From: Prinia subflava
Taxonomy: Eukaryota; Chordata; Aves; Passeriformes; Cisticolidae
NCBI RefSeq assembly: GCF_021018805.1
Contig: NC_086247.1
Location: 142,410,102 to 142,474,101 of the forward strand
DNA: 64,000 bases
Direction of reading: 5' to 3'
The notes under the pieces were generated by a model that saw only the letters and a program-made list of their open reading frames with translations, did no database searches and had not been told where the DNA came from. This document shows positions 12,501 to 61,850 of the stretch, in pieces; the first letter of the stretch is position 1; every line of letters starts with the position of its first letter. Both the position numbers and the translations under genes were made by a program.

Positions 12501-15500
12501 CAGTTGAATATAGTTTGGTTTGGATTTTTGTTTTGCTCCTAAAAGGAAAGCAGTGACATTCTTACATTCTGAAACTTGCTTTATGCATATATTGGAAAAA
12601 GTAAAGAGAGCACATTAAAGTGTTTAATGTCAGATGCATTAGTTCCAAAAATGTGCCTGTTTGAAGTGACATTAGGTTGCAAAGTTTTGGTTTTTAAAGC
12701 ATGAAATGATAAATGGAGTTATGTAAATATCTGTAGTGTTCAAAACCATGTTAGGGCTACCTGTGAAGGGAGGATACAGAGGGCATTATTTTCTTTCAGA
12801 GACATTTTTATTTGCAAAACTGAGCTAGTCCTGCCTAGTGCACAGAAATGGTTTGACAGCTACTGCTCAACTTTTGGTCTGAAAGTGTTCTAGGTGAAGC
12901 AAAAGAACAGCAATTGGACTGTAATTTTTTTTTTTAATCAGATGCTAGATTGAGTATTTTGCTTTTCTCTCTGTTAATGATTACCTGAGATCACTGACCT
13001 GACATTCTGATGATTTAACAGCAAATGTTTAGAAAGACAAAGTGGTACAAATTATAAAAGACTCTCTGAAAATACAAAACCATATTTAAAAACTTGATAT
13101 GTGTTTTTGACAGATGTTCTGTGAATGCAGCACCTCAGCAGATACCAGAAGCATCTAAAGAAGTAGAAAACTTTCTAAAGGGCATAGCCAGAAGTAAAAA
13201 AGAGAGAAAACCTGTTCGTCCACATGTGATTGAGGTGAGAAATTTGTCATTAGGGCAGCAAATACAATTGACTTGATCATGTCAATACCACTGTGCAGTC
13301 AGGAACAATTTAACTCAGAGGTTGTGTCCATGTAAAGATGTCTGAAGAAATCTGCCAAGCATCTGTGATCAGCTGTTCTGTGTTTTGCCATGGAGTGTCA
13401 TCACTGCAACACAGTGGACAGTGGAAATGCAGTGGATCAGACAGTGGAAATGCAGTGGATCAGACAGTGGAAATGCAGTGGATCAGACAGTGGAAATGCA
13501 GTGGATCAGACAGTGGAAATGCAGTGGATCAGACAGACAGTGGAAATGCAGTGGATCAGACAGACAGTGGAAATGCAGTGGATCAGACAGTGGAAATGCA
13601 GTGGATCAGACAGTGGAAATGCAGTGGATCAGACAGTGGAAATGCAGTGGATCAGACAGTGGAAATGCAGTAGATCAGACAGTGGAAATGCAGTGGATCA
13701 GCTGTTCAGCCTCCCCCTGGGGTTACTGCCTTGGTGTGGGACGTGGAAAAAGAGTTTCTTCATTTCCCTGTTGCATAAAACTGTAATTCTTTTTTAGCTG
13801 AGCTTTACTTGAAATGTTGGCCAAAAGCAAATAGGGCATGATGTGCAGTTCCTCCGTTGCATGAGTCTGTCTTGTTATCAGCGTGTTCAGGACATTTGGC
13901 ACAAAATATGCTTGATTCAATGGAGTTGACAAAGGATCTGCTCTGTCACTATGCAGATCTGTCTTAATTTCTGATGAAGCTGGAATAAGCTCCCAGTTCC
14001 TTACCCGTGGGTGAAATGATGGTTTGTAACTTTATGGGCCTCATTTAATCTGAGTCTTGGTGTCTCTCAGTGCCAGATTACTCTTGGAAGAAAATCAATT
14101 TGGCATTTGTTTAGGAAATATAAAGAAGAAATTGAGTACCTTGCTTATGTTTTGAAGGCATGGTTTGATGATTACCTTAAAGAGATTAGAGTGGGAGGGG
14201 TTGCATTTGTAATAATCTTGGTCTAAATTGTTAAATCATCTTTTAATGAGGACTGGCTCTCTTGTAGAAATCTTCAGAAGTGAAACCTGTGGGAAGTGAA
14301 ATGGTTACTGGTTTGCAAATCACAAGGAAATTAATTAGTGTAAGTACATTATTGGTGGTGGATTTTGGTACTACAGAGCTGTTACTGATGGTAATGGTTC
14401 ATCTTAAGCTGTTACAGAAGCACAGCACTGAAACATTTTTCATGCCCTTAAGTTCGTCAACTAACCATCAAACTTAATCACTTCCAGTTAGTCCCTTCCT
14501 TTCCTTGGTCTCCTCCCTAAATGATTCTGAATGTGAATGACACCTAACAGAAGAGAATTAGTGAAAATGAAGATCTGTATTTGGCTACAGGAATGAAAAG
14601 CATACCCTGAACTCTCCTTTTAGAAGAGAGGGGCAGGGAGAGCTCAGCCCAGTGCTGCAAATACACTGCTCTGCTTGGCCCAGACAGAGTTGTGTGAGGG
14701 TCTGGGAATGGGTTTCTGAGTTCAAGAGAGGATGGGGAGTTCTGAAATAGCAGCACTGGAGGTGTGTAAGAATCTGCTTGTGCTTAAGTGAGCACACAAG
14801 CAGATATATGTGTGAAAGAGGCAAAGGAGTGAGCTCTGCAGAGGCCCAGAGACGTGAAGAGGACTGGAAGTTTGGAAGTGATGTTATAAGAAAGAATTGA
14901 GTCTATTGTAGAGATGGATGAGCAGGAATTTATATTACAGCTGCAGTCATAAATAGTAACTTTTTTTGTGGATACACAGTTTCTGATTCTGTTTTCAATG
15001 TCCAGGATGGATGGATTCGGACATGATGTGGTGACATGTGCATGTATGACATGAGAGTTATGAGTGTGTTTCAATCAAAGTAAATCCATGGCTAAATCCA
15101 AACTCCTTGGCAGTGATTCAGAATCTGCAGAACTGAGAAGCAGGGGTGCAAGGATGGGTGGCTGATGTATGGTGTCCCTCTTTTTTAGTTTTCCAAGGCA
15201 ATTCTTTGTACTGGATTGCTGATACAGGCACAAGCAAAATGTCACTGGTTGCAGGGTAGGATAAGTGGCAGCTTTAGCATTTGTGTGTCTGTATATTTGG
15301 CAGAATTTCTTAGTTCTCAGATGGATGAATTGTCTCTGCTGCTGTGTTAATACTGTGTTCATCTCCTAGGATCCTACTTTCAAGCCATGCCAGATGAAGA
15401 CCCATTTTGTACTTCCCTTCCCAGTGAACTACATTGGGGAATGCATTCGAACAGTTCCCTACACAGCTGCAGACTATGCCAGGTGGGAAGCAGAACATCA

Positions 15501-18500
15501 GGGAGCTTCTCTGTGCACTGCACAAAACAAAATGGACAGGGTTGGGCTGACTGCAGAAAATGGAGTGTTGATAGAAAATGATTTGCGGTGCATTTGTCAC
15601 AAAGTCTTTACAAAGCAACTGTTGCATGGCTGGGCCCAGAGCAACACTGTAAATGCTGAGATTAAGTATGAGGGGCTGCTGTCCCCTGCCTTGGAATAAA
15701 CAGCCCTGCCTACTTGGACATGTCCTGAGTGGACAGTCCTGTTGCTTGTAACAAAGTTCAGTGCCCCTCTCACAGTGATGGGACATTATTCAGCTGTTAC
15801 TAAACACTGAGTGTTGCTGTTGTAGCTGTCATGGTTTACAAGAAGCAGTGCACTGCAAATGGGGATCTGGGTGAGCTTTGGAGGCAGCTGAGACAATTAC
15901 TGCTGCCCAGTTCACATCTTCACTGCTTCTCTCATTTCAGCCTTCGAATTCTCGCACGGTTGATGACAGCTAAATTCCTGCACACAGAAATCAGAGAGAA
16001 AGGAGGGGCTTATGGTGGAGGTGCTAAACTTAGTCCCAATGGCATATTCACATTCTACTCCTACAGGTAACAGTGCATTTCTATCCTCTTGATGGCTGAG
16101 GGGACCACTGACTGCATTTGACTTTGTCTTATTTTTGACTTCGTTGTAGCAGTCTTTCAAGAAGAAGTGAAATAAAAGGGATGAAATTAAGTGAGTGACT
16201 CATTGCTGATGAAGTTAGATTGCCTAATAAAACCATCCTTGCTTTCCCTTGTTTGTGTCCGTGGGAAAGCTTAATTTATCTTTGCTGGTAGGAATGACTG
16301 CTGCACCTCTGCACTTTGCTGTTTACTGTCTCAGTATCAGATTTCTGTGTAACTGCCTTTCACTTGTTTGTTTCTGGGTTAAGGAGGCCCTAAAAAAGGA
16401 AATTCAAGACTACTCTAAATTTGAGACCATGGAGTAGAATGGTGATGTTCTCTAAGGTCCTGAGTTTGAAAATATGCAGCTCCTTAAAGCAGCTGGCTGA
16501 AGTCATCAGAGATCCAGCAGAAAACATTGCTGGTGATGAGCAGAACTGCTTGCTCCTTCTTTCTATTTCTCTCTTTTGCCAGTCCAGAACAGTTACCTTG
16601 CATTTGGCTTACCAAGGCACTTTCAGATGAAATTTGAACTGGAGGTATTATAGCAGTAATCCCCACTAGAAGTGTTGTGTGGATGGAGTCCTGGCTTCAG
16701 CTGTTTTCCTAGCCCAAAGGCAGCCTGGCACAGTGCTTGGTTGGGTTCCTAGCTAGGCTTTGAGCAGTCTGGCCTTTCTGTGAAGCTTCAACAAGGTAGG
16801 ACTTGTCCTGGCAGTAGTCCTTGACTTGCCAGTAGTGGTTAACCTGTGGCACCTGTTTTACAGAGAGTAAAAACAGGTGTGGCAAGAAAAGCAGCTGAGA
16901 GGAGATAGGACTTATCATAAATATTCCTGGTGTGGGCAGTGATGGCAGTGGGGCTTTCGGAGCCCACTGAACAGCGCTGCCTTACCTGACCTGCTTTTAT
17001 TACACCACTTCTCTCTACACTGCCTTGGAACTACTTTTAGACAGCTGAACTTCTGTACCTGTGTATCTAAAATTCTAAATCTGCTTGGTTTGTAACTCTC
17101 ACTTTCTTCTGGAAAAGAAACACAAAACCAAACCCCCAAACCTCTTTTTGTACAAAAAAAGGAAGTTCAAGATTCATTTTTCCCCACATATGTTTGGGTG
17201 ATGCACAGTAAATTATGAATGAAGTGAGGACAAAGTAATTTTGTTTTTTCATTTTGTAAGACTGAAGTAATTAACTTTTATGTTTTCTTTTTCTTCTAAG
17301 GGATCCAAATTCTTTAGCCACCTTGAAAACATTTGAAAAAGCAGTTGAATGGGCCAAATCTGGAGAATTCACACAGCAAGATATTGATGAAGCTAAACTA
17401 TCAGTGTTTTCTGCTGTGGATGCACCAATAGCTCCTTCAGACAAAGGTACATTCTCACCATCCTCCCAGGAATGTCAGTGTTTATTTGCTTTTAAATTTA
17501 GGTTTAAAGGGAAGAAGATAGTTTGCTACATTGTGTCAGATGATAAAACTTGAGTCTGGCAGATGAGGGATAATGGCATTCTCAATGAATCCATTGGTTT
17601 CTGTTGCTCCCTTTTAGAAACACCTCATCCACTCAGGCTCTGCTCAAGTTTTGTGTTTATGCTGCTCCTCTGCATCAGATAGAGGTAGACTGAGGAAATT
17701 ATTTTGGGTTTGGAGAGCAGATAAATGAAAAGAAATACTGGTCCTCTGCTTAAGAAACAGCTGAGGGATTACTTTCCTGACTCAGGCAGGCATATTGACT
17801 GTGGATGTCACTAGCCCTTTTGCATATGTTCTCTGAAGGATTTGAAGCACACAAGGCTATGTGCTGGGGTGGAGGGTGTTAGCTGCTTGCAGATCTGCAC
17901 TCATGATGCTTTGGTGTAGGATCTGTTCAGTTTACTGACATGTAGCTTTGCTGTCCTCACTTCCCTCCCTCCCTTGTTCTCAGCTGGATTTCAAGCCAAA
18001 GTCGCCCAGTTAAAATACATTTCCTTCCTATACACAGAGGAATTCTAAGGTTAAGATTAGCGTTATTTTCAAATGTGCTTGTATTAGCACTAACTCTCTA
18101 AACAAGAACACTTCAAATTAAGCTTTTACCTGTCGGAATCTGCTTTGGGTCTGGGCAGTTTCAAGCAGTCGGTGTGAGGTGCACGAGTGCAGTGCTGCAT
18201 GTTGGGTGTCGGTGGCAGCCAGGGATGACGAACACGCTCTGGCATTTGAACACAGATCCCAACAGAACACTGAACAGGAGAGCTTGTTCCAGAGGCTGGC
18301 AGCTGTGCCAGGAACGCCTGTCCCTTCACGCTTTTGAGTCACTGAGCCCTGCAGACGGATGTGAAAACCTTACCTGGCTGGGAAGTCAGCCCTGCCCTGG
18401 GCAGGAGCTTGGACTAGTTGACTCAAATCCTCCCAGCCACCTTTATTTCCCTATGGTTATTTGCCTGACAAAAAGCTTTTCTGTGATTATTTTGGAGTTG

Positions 18501-19692
18501 CTGCTTGTTCAAGGAGCAATAATACTTAGTATTAAAATGCTGTGGGCAAGTACTCCCAACAAAACATTAAAGCATTTGTAAATGCAGATTTCTGTGTGTT
18601 GTACAAAAATGTGAGCAAACCTTCACATTGCAGATACATCACAACTGATTGAAAATTAAAAAAAAAACACTTCTAAAAATAGAAGCTTCATGAAATGCAG
18701 TTTGTTTTAAAAGTTGTTTGAACCGACACTCTTCAGAATGAATTATGTCTGTTTCCTGTTATGTTCAGATTTTTGACAAACTAAATCTATTTGCTAAAAT
18801 AGAATTTTTTTTTTCCCAAATAGAAAACTGTTACTACCTCAGCCTGGTTTTAACTTAGGATGCTTGATTCAGTTGGGTGTTCTCACAAGAGCAATGGTGT
18901 GAGGGTAGTCTCTATTCCTTCCCAGCACACATTCCTGTTGTAGTTTGCTCTCATTCCTGACAGATTCCAGTGCACCAGAGCAGTGTGTGGGTTTGTTTTC
19001 TTTTCCCTAGGAATGGGTCAGTTCTTATATGGGATTTCAGATGAAATGAAGCAGTCGCACAGAGAACAACTTTTTGCTGTCAACAGTGATAACCTGATTG
19101 ATGTATCAAACAAGTAAGCCTGTGCTCAGTTGTCATATTTAAGTTACTGCATTTCTTCCCTCTGTCTTTCATATTACTTCCACTATTTTCTTCTGTAACC
19201 TAGAAAAGGGTATGTCAATTATATCCTGTTTATTGCATATTTAGCAGATGTAACTCCCTCCTACACTCTGAGTTTGTGGGAGATGAGGTTTGATTTACTT
19301 TTGAAAGGCCCAGAAACTGTCTGGGTAGCCTGTATGAGTAGCATTGAGTAGACTATACGAGCTGATTCTACTCCACTTGTAGCATTTTGTGTCCAACTTC
19401 TGCATTCCATTGTAGATGTGAATTCCACTACAGCCAAGTACAGGGTTAAAGAGAGACTGTTGTGATTGGGCAAAACACAAGCTGTATGTAGCAAAGGATG
19501 AGTTGGGAGCATTTTTAACTTCTACAGCAGAGCTGTGGTTAACTGAATGTAGCAGTTTTTCATTTGTTTATGGTTTTGTTGTTTTTTTTTTTTTCAAGGT
19601 ACCTTGCAGTTGGGAAGAGCACTCGTGGTCAAGCTATACTTGGCCCAGAAAATGCAGATGTCACCAAAGATCCCTCATGGGTCAAACGATGA
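387..19692 (+). CDS. PITRM1: PITRM1, presequence protease (C-terminal part, 17 exons)
   Basis: Zinc metallopeptidase of family M16C (PreP) that degrades cleaved mitochondrial targeting peptides and other short unstructured peptides in the matrix. Seventeen exons join in frame: 387-500, 885-981, 4904-5038, 6940-7078, 8475-8591, 9678-9810, 10499-10619, 11391-11467, 11767-11932, 12055-12155, 13114-13234, 14268-14339, 15370-15482, 15941-16066, 17301-17446, 19011-19113, 19599-19692. All introns are GT-AG. They give about 657 residues against 1037 for the human protein, so the N-terminal half with the HxxEH zinc motif is left of the window. What is visible is the hinge and the C-terminal half, including the [12 protein letters not shown] segment, whose Arg and Tyr belong to the conserved substrate-binding R/Y pair of the family. 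No frameshift or stop is seen. The identification rests on near-continuous similarity to remembered human PITRM1. Confidence 0.96.
885..981 (+). CDS. PITRM1: PITRM1 exon
   Basis: Completes the split Ala and then reads [20 protein letters not shown] through SFGLALTS. It ends in phase 0 at a GTAAGT donor. The sequence is almost identical to the human helix segment [12 protein letters not shown]. Confidence 0.95.
2154..3282 (-). mobile_element. CR1 LINE fragment, antisense
   Basis: About 1.1 kb of the 3' end of an avian CR1 element, lying on the minus strand. The plus strand shows the standard inverted 3' terminus (cacagaatggattgggttgg) at the left edge and then the reverse complement of the ORF2 reverse-transcriptase C-terminus. 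On the minus strand a reading frame gives [20 protein letters not shown], the CR1 region normally reading FADDTKL. The second catalytic Asp is replaced by Gly, and several frames are broken, so the copy is dead. Confidence 0.9.
3284..3392 (+). mobile_element. CR1 LINE fragment, sense, 5' piece of a split copy
   Basis: Starts ctgatattaggaaaaagctg and continues with the CR1 ORF2 tail pattern (ggtggtcagacattggaaca). The orientation is opposite to the adjacent CR1. It stops where the LTR begins, and CR1-like sequence resumes at about 3863, which suggests the LTR landed inside it. Confidence 0.7.
3393..3862 (+). mobile_element. Solo LTR of an endogenous retrovirus
   Basis: About 470 bp beginning tgttctgggtttgtgctgat and ending in the tgtcaca region, with internal landmarks typical of avian ERV LTRs: a block around gacagctgaccccaaatggc, a polyadenylation-like tattaaactgcatttatttc near 3750, and a C-rich end with ctgctgtggggggctga. 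No internal gag, pol or env sequence accompanies it, so it is a solo LTR left after recombination. Exact ends and target-site duplication are not clear. It is an old, inert copy. Confidence 0.75.
3863..3990 (+). mobile_element. CR1 LINE 3' piece, sense
   Basis: Contains cttggacagtgctcttaaat followed by a diverged 'ggaccaggactgaactgctg' stretch, which matches the last part of CR1 before its 3' end. It probably continues the copy interrupted by the LTR. Confidence 0.55.
4904..5038 (+). CDS. PITRM1: PITRM1 exon
   Basis: 45 codons in phase 0-0, starting [20 protein letters not shown] and ending EKVKTYFK. The acceptor is CAG and the donor GTAGGC. Confidence 0.96.
5039..6939 (+). other. PITRM1 intron
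   Basis: A 1.9 kb intron with a T/G-rich low-complexity stretch at about 5648-5745. No coding or repeat family is recognised otherwise. Confidence 0.7.
6940..7078 (+). CDS. PITRM1: PITRM1 exon
   Basis: Reads [20 protein letters not shown] and continues into a charged helical segment ([20 protein letters not shown]) ending in a split Gly codon. This is part of the long hinge/coiled region linking the two halves of PreP. Confidence 0.95.
7079..8474 (+). other. PITRM1 intron carrying a CR1 copy
   Basis: A 1.4 kb intron. Apart from the CR1 at 7393-7720 it is AT-rich and nothing else is recognised. Confidence 0.7.
7393..7720 (-). mobile_element. CR1 LINE 3' fragment, antisense
   Basis: The plus strand shows the inverted CR1 3' end (cacagaatcccagaatgggt, then a gttggaagg box) followed by the usual 'subdued' CR1 body with clusters such as ccaacccctctgctcaggga and gaagttcttcctcatgttca. 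It is a truncated non-coding copy inside the intron. Confidence 0.88.
8475..8591 (+). CDS. PITRM1: PITRM1 exon
   Basis: Reads [39 protein letters not shown], then one base of the next codon. It matches human [19 protein letters not shown]. The donor is GTTGGT, weaker than its neighbours, and the reading frame stays open into the intron. Confidence 0.94.
8592..9677 (+). other. PITRM1 intron, GC-rich first half
   Basis: Positions 8592 to about 9043 are GC-rich and remain open in the frame of the preceding exon for about 150 codons. The translation is Ala/Leu/Pro/Ser/Cys-rich and resembles no family I know. The rest is ordinary AT-rich intron. Confidence 0.6.
9678..9810 (+). CDS. PITRM1: PITRM1 exon
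   Basis: Reads [44 protein letters not shown] and two bases of a Lys codon. This is the start of the C-terminal half, where the first strand of the third M16 domain lies. Confidence 0.96.
10499..10619 (+). CDS. PITRM1: PITRM1 exon
   Basis: Completes Lys and reads [40 protein letters not shown], in phase 0 at the donor GTAAAT. It is almost identical to human. Confidence 0.96.
11391..11467 (+). CDS. PITRM1: PITRM1 exon
   Basis: Preceded by a long poly-T tract and TTTAG. Reads [25 protein letters not shown], and two bases of a split Asn. Confidence 0.96.
11767..11932 (+). CDS. PITRM1: PITRM1 exon
   Basis: Completes Asn and reads [55 protein letters not shown], in phase 0 at the donor. Confidence 0.96.
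12055..12155 (+). CDS. PITRM1: PITRM1 exon
   Basis: Reads [33 protein letters not shown] and two bases of Arg. The donor is GTGAGC. Lys/Arg-rich helices match the human C-terminal half. Confidence 0.96.
12156..13113 (+). other. PITRM1 intron
   Basis: A 0.96 kb AT-rich intron with no recognised repeat or gene. Confidence 0.7.
13114..13234 (+). CDS. PITRM1: PITRM1 exon
   Basis: Completes Arg and reads [40 protein letters not shown], in phase 0. It corresponds to human CSVNATPQQM and the basic KKERRPVRPH segment. Confidence 0.96.
13235..14267 (+). other. PITRM1 intron with minisatellite
   Basis: A 1.0 kb intron whose only notable content is the 23-bp tandem array at 13418-13701. Confidence 0.75.
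13418..13701 (+). repeat. 23-bp minisatellite, 12 copies
   Basis: Twelve nearly perfect tandem copies of a 23-bp unit made of acagtggaaatg plus cagtggatcag. Copies start at 13418, 13441, 13464, 13487, 13510, 13537, 13564, 13587, 13610, 13633, 13656 and 13679. A 4-bp acag insertion precedes the sixth and seventh copies, and one copy has G to A (tagatcag). The unit itself looks like a duplicated 11-12-mer starting cagtgga. The array is intronic, and all three forward frames are open because the unit contains no stop in any frame. Confidence 0.95.
14268..14339 (+). CDS. PITRM1: PITRM1 exon (24-codon linker)
   Basis: Reads [24 protein letters not shown]. It is phase 0-0 and 72 nt. The human counterpart (KPVPSSSGGDAHVPHGSQVI) is poorly conserved, so this is a flexible linker between C-terminal domains. 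A symmetric exon of this kind can be skipped without frame loss. Confidence 0.9.
14340..15369 (+). other. PITRM1 intron
   Basis: A 1.0 kb intron with no recognised repeat or gene. Confidence 0.7.
15370..15482 (+). CDS. PITRM1: PITRM1 exon
   Basis: Reads [37 protein letters not shown] and a split Ser. It matches human EPTFKPWQMKTHFLMPFPVNY. Confidence 0.96.
15941..16066 (+). CDS. PITRM1: PITRM1 exon with R/Y substrate-binding pair
   Basis: Completes Ser and reads [41 protein letters not shown] and a split Arg. The Arg (15993-15995) and Tyr (16011-16013) of REKGGAY are the invariant C-terminal pair that contacts substrate backbone in M16 peptidases. Confidence 0.97.
16067..17300 (+). other. 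PITRM1 intron
   Basis: A 1.2 kb intron with no recognised repeat or gene. Confidence 0.7.
17301..17446 (+). CDS. PITRM1: PITRM1 exon
   Basis: Completes Arg and reads [48 protein letters not shown] plus one base. It matches human [30 protein letters not shown]. Confidence 0.96.
17447..19010 (+). other. PITRM1 intron
   Basis: A 1.6 kb intron with no recognised transposon. Several C/T-rich tracts but no gene are seen. Confidence 0.7.
19011..19113 (+). CDS. PITRM1: PITRM1 exon
   Basis: Completes Gly and reads [33 protein letters not shown] and a split Lys. It matches human [21 protein letters not shown]. Confidence 0.96.
19599..19692 (+). CDS. PITRM1: PITRM1 terminal exon
   Basis: Completes Lys and reads [30 protein letters not shown], then a TGA stop at 19690-19692. 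The human protein ends in the similar ILGPENPKIAKDPSWIIQ. Confidence 0.96.
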
Positions 19693-20000
19693 CTTTACAG
19701 CTGAACATCCACAGAAAACAAACCAATCTGTGTGACTACAGATTAGGGGTTTTTAGTAACTTCTAGCAGTGCTATGGTCCAACTGAAATATTCATTGCTG
19801 TTTTCCAGCAATGTTCAGCAAACCAGTTAGAAGCTCCCCTTCTCGAAATAACAATGTGAACAATTTTCTAACCATACAGTATTTGAGAGCAAGAATTACA
19901 TGCTCTGCATGGCAAAGATAGACTTTAATCTTTTACTGAAGCCTCACTCCTCCAATCACAAATGAGTACTATATAAATGAAATATTTTTGTATATGTAAA
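19693..20000 (+). other. PITRM1: PITRM1 3' UTR (extent uncertain)
   Basis: AT-rich sequence after the stop. No AATAAA occurs in the first several hundred bases. The best candidate poly(A) signal is the variant TATAAA at 19972-19977, followed by the T/G-rich tttttgtatatgt. The right boundary is therefore an estimate. Confidence 0.5.
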
Positions 20001-20690
20001 ACTCTAGTTTTAACTGGTGTTTTGTTTGAAACCATGTCTGCTGTTGGATATATAAAGAGCTGTCTCTCATACTGACAGATTTCCATTCTGTGTGGTAATT
20101 CCAGCTGCCTTTGCATCAGCCACCTCCAGCCTGAGCAGTCTGTGGCAGTACATTCCACCAAGCTGAGTGTGCAGTGCAGTGGGCGAATCCCTAATCTATC
20201 AGGGGAGTCTATTTGATGTAAAGTTCAGTTCAGTTTGACAGTTTGGGCAACAATCAGTCAGATTTTGGTATGCCATGATCTGGTATTTACCTTGTTGTCA
20301 GGGTCCAGTTAACGTAAACAGGCACAAGAAAATGTTTTTGGCTGTTCATCAGCCTCATTACTCTTTCTCATCAGTCTTGGGGGTGTTAATAAGCTTAAGC
20401 TCTGAGGAAAAGGAAACATGAAGCAAGGGCCAGGTTACACCCTCACAAATCTCAAGTTGCTGAAGCTGCTCCCCACTCCCAACCCCAAGAACTAGTTTTA
20501 TCATTCCTGTACCAAGTGGAAAGGATTCCAACTCCTAGCCTGATCCTGAAGCAGCAAAGAAAAACACTTGGCCTGGTGTCACTGACTACTTCCTGCAGGA
20601 AGGAAAAGGGGAGTTTCTTTTTCCTTCACTGGAATCTATGGAGAATCCTTCAAATGCTATTCCCCCAGTTGTTTAAAAGCAAGTGACCAC
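20001..20690. other. Convergent intergenic gap
   Basis: About 0.7 kb between the proposed PITRM1 3' end and the PFKP 3' end. No recognised gene, transposon or RNA is seen. If PITRM1 uses a more distal poly(A) site, part of this would be its 3' UTR. Confidence 0.5.
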
Positions 20691-20694
20691 ACAT

Positions 20695-21080
20695 GTGATG
20701 TTTGCAACATTATTTTATTTCACTTCAGAAACATTAAGCACATCCTGTAACTCAACACAAGAACTAGCCACCTACACTTATTTTTGGGGTGTAAGTACTC
20801 TGGAACAAAGTGCAGTAGATGAGTAACTTACGGAGTGCATAGAACGGTGTTGCACTTGCTTGTTAAAGGGCAGTATCAGTAACCGGTGTTTTCCATTAGA
20901 TGCAAGGGTTTGTTTCAAACATAACACACAAACAGGACAAAATCTGTGTGACAGCTGAACGTCTTGTTTCACATAAAGTGCTGGAACAATAATTTAAATG
21001 TTACAAAACAAAGCTTTAACGATCCTAAAGCATTGTTACTCACAATGTGCATCTATGACAACAATCTAAATGTGGTGTGT
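20695..21080 (-). other. PFKP: PFKP 3' UTR
   Basis: Follows the TAA stop on the minus strand for about 385 nt. A canonical AATAAA lies at 20714-20719 (minus strand), with a GT-rich catgtgtggtc element just downstream, so cleavage is expected near 20690-20700. Confidence 0.7.
20714..20719 (-). terminator. PFKP: PFKP polyadenylation signal AATAAA
   Basis: The plus strand reads TTTATT. It is about 360 nt past the stop codon and is the only canonical hexamer I found in the 3' UTR, with a GT-rich downstream element at about 20678-20695. Confidence 0.7.
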
Positions 21081-60765
<39,685 letters not shown>

Positions 60766-61850
60766 GGCGCTGCGGGAGCGGCACCGGCGGGCGAGGCGGA
60801 GCGCGGTCGCTGAGGGAGCCCCTGGCCGCCGGGGTCTGCCCCCGCTCCGCTGGACCGAGCGTTCGGCCTCTGCGGGAAAAGAGCCCGAACAGCCCGGTGT
60901 AGGTGTGTGGTTACCGACAGGTAAATCTCTGCAGAAAGCCTGAGAGAGAAGGGGGCGACTGTGTGCAAAAGCCCGAGGAAAAAAACTGAGCGAGACGAGC
61001 AGCAACCTCCGTAAGCTCCTCTCACGCCGCCGCCCCCCGCTCTGCCCCGCCGCGCGCCCTCCCCGCCTCCCCGCGCGCCGCTGACAGCGCGGCGCGGCCC
61101 CGCCCCTCAGCCCTGCGGGAGCGGCGCTGACGGACGGGCCGCGCGGCCAATCAGCGGCCGAGCCGGCGCCGCGAGCGCGGCGGGCGGGGCGGGGGCGCCG
61201 GCGGGGCGCGGGCAGGTGGGAGGGGGCGGCGGCCCCGGCGGGGCGGGAGTCCCGGCGCCGCCTCCCTGCCCTCCTTCCCCTTCCCCCTCTCCTGCCCTGG
61301 CGCCGGGGGTGGGGGCGATGCGGGAACATGGCTGGCGCCTTGGCACGGCGGCAGCGCGGGGGAGGGAGTTGTGTTGGCTAGAGCTGGCTCATCCTCCCCG
61401 CAGTAGCGGCTGAGGAACGCCGCGTGTCTCCGCCGCGCCTGCGGCTCCCTGCCCAGCCCCTTCGGCGGGAGCTCTCCGGCGGCTTCCCGGCGCCCTCACG
61501 GCTCTGCCGGAGGCTCGAGCGGGGAATCCCCCTCCAGCGTGTCGGTTCCTCGCTGCCTGCTGCCTCCGGGGCGGCCCGGGCTCCCTGGCCCGCCCGGCTG
61601 CTGTCGGAAGGCTCCGGCAGGGAGCGGGGAGCGCGGCTCCCGCTGGGAATGCCCACAGACGGGCAGGCGGCTCCCGGCGTCTGGCGGGTCCGTGTCACCG
61701 GCGGGCAGGGACACCCTGAGGCTCCGAGCTCCGCTCTTGTCCCCTCTCATCCTTCCTTCAGTGTGCCTTCCCGCTGAGGCCTCCCGGCCCCGCAGTGGTG
61801 GTCAGGCGCCGGGAGGAAAAGGAGGATGTTCCGTGAGGATTAGCGGCTGA

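Noticed and set aside
13338..13797. Three overlapping plus-strand frames of 111-135 codons with repetitive protein
   Set aside because: They are all the 23-bp minisatellite read in three frames, inside a PITRM1 intron. No start context or homology.
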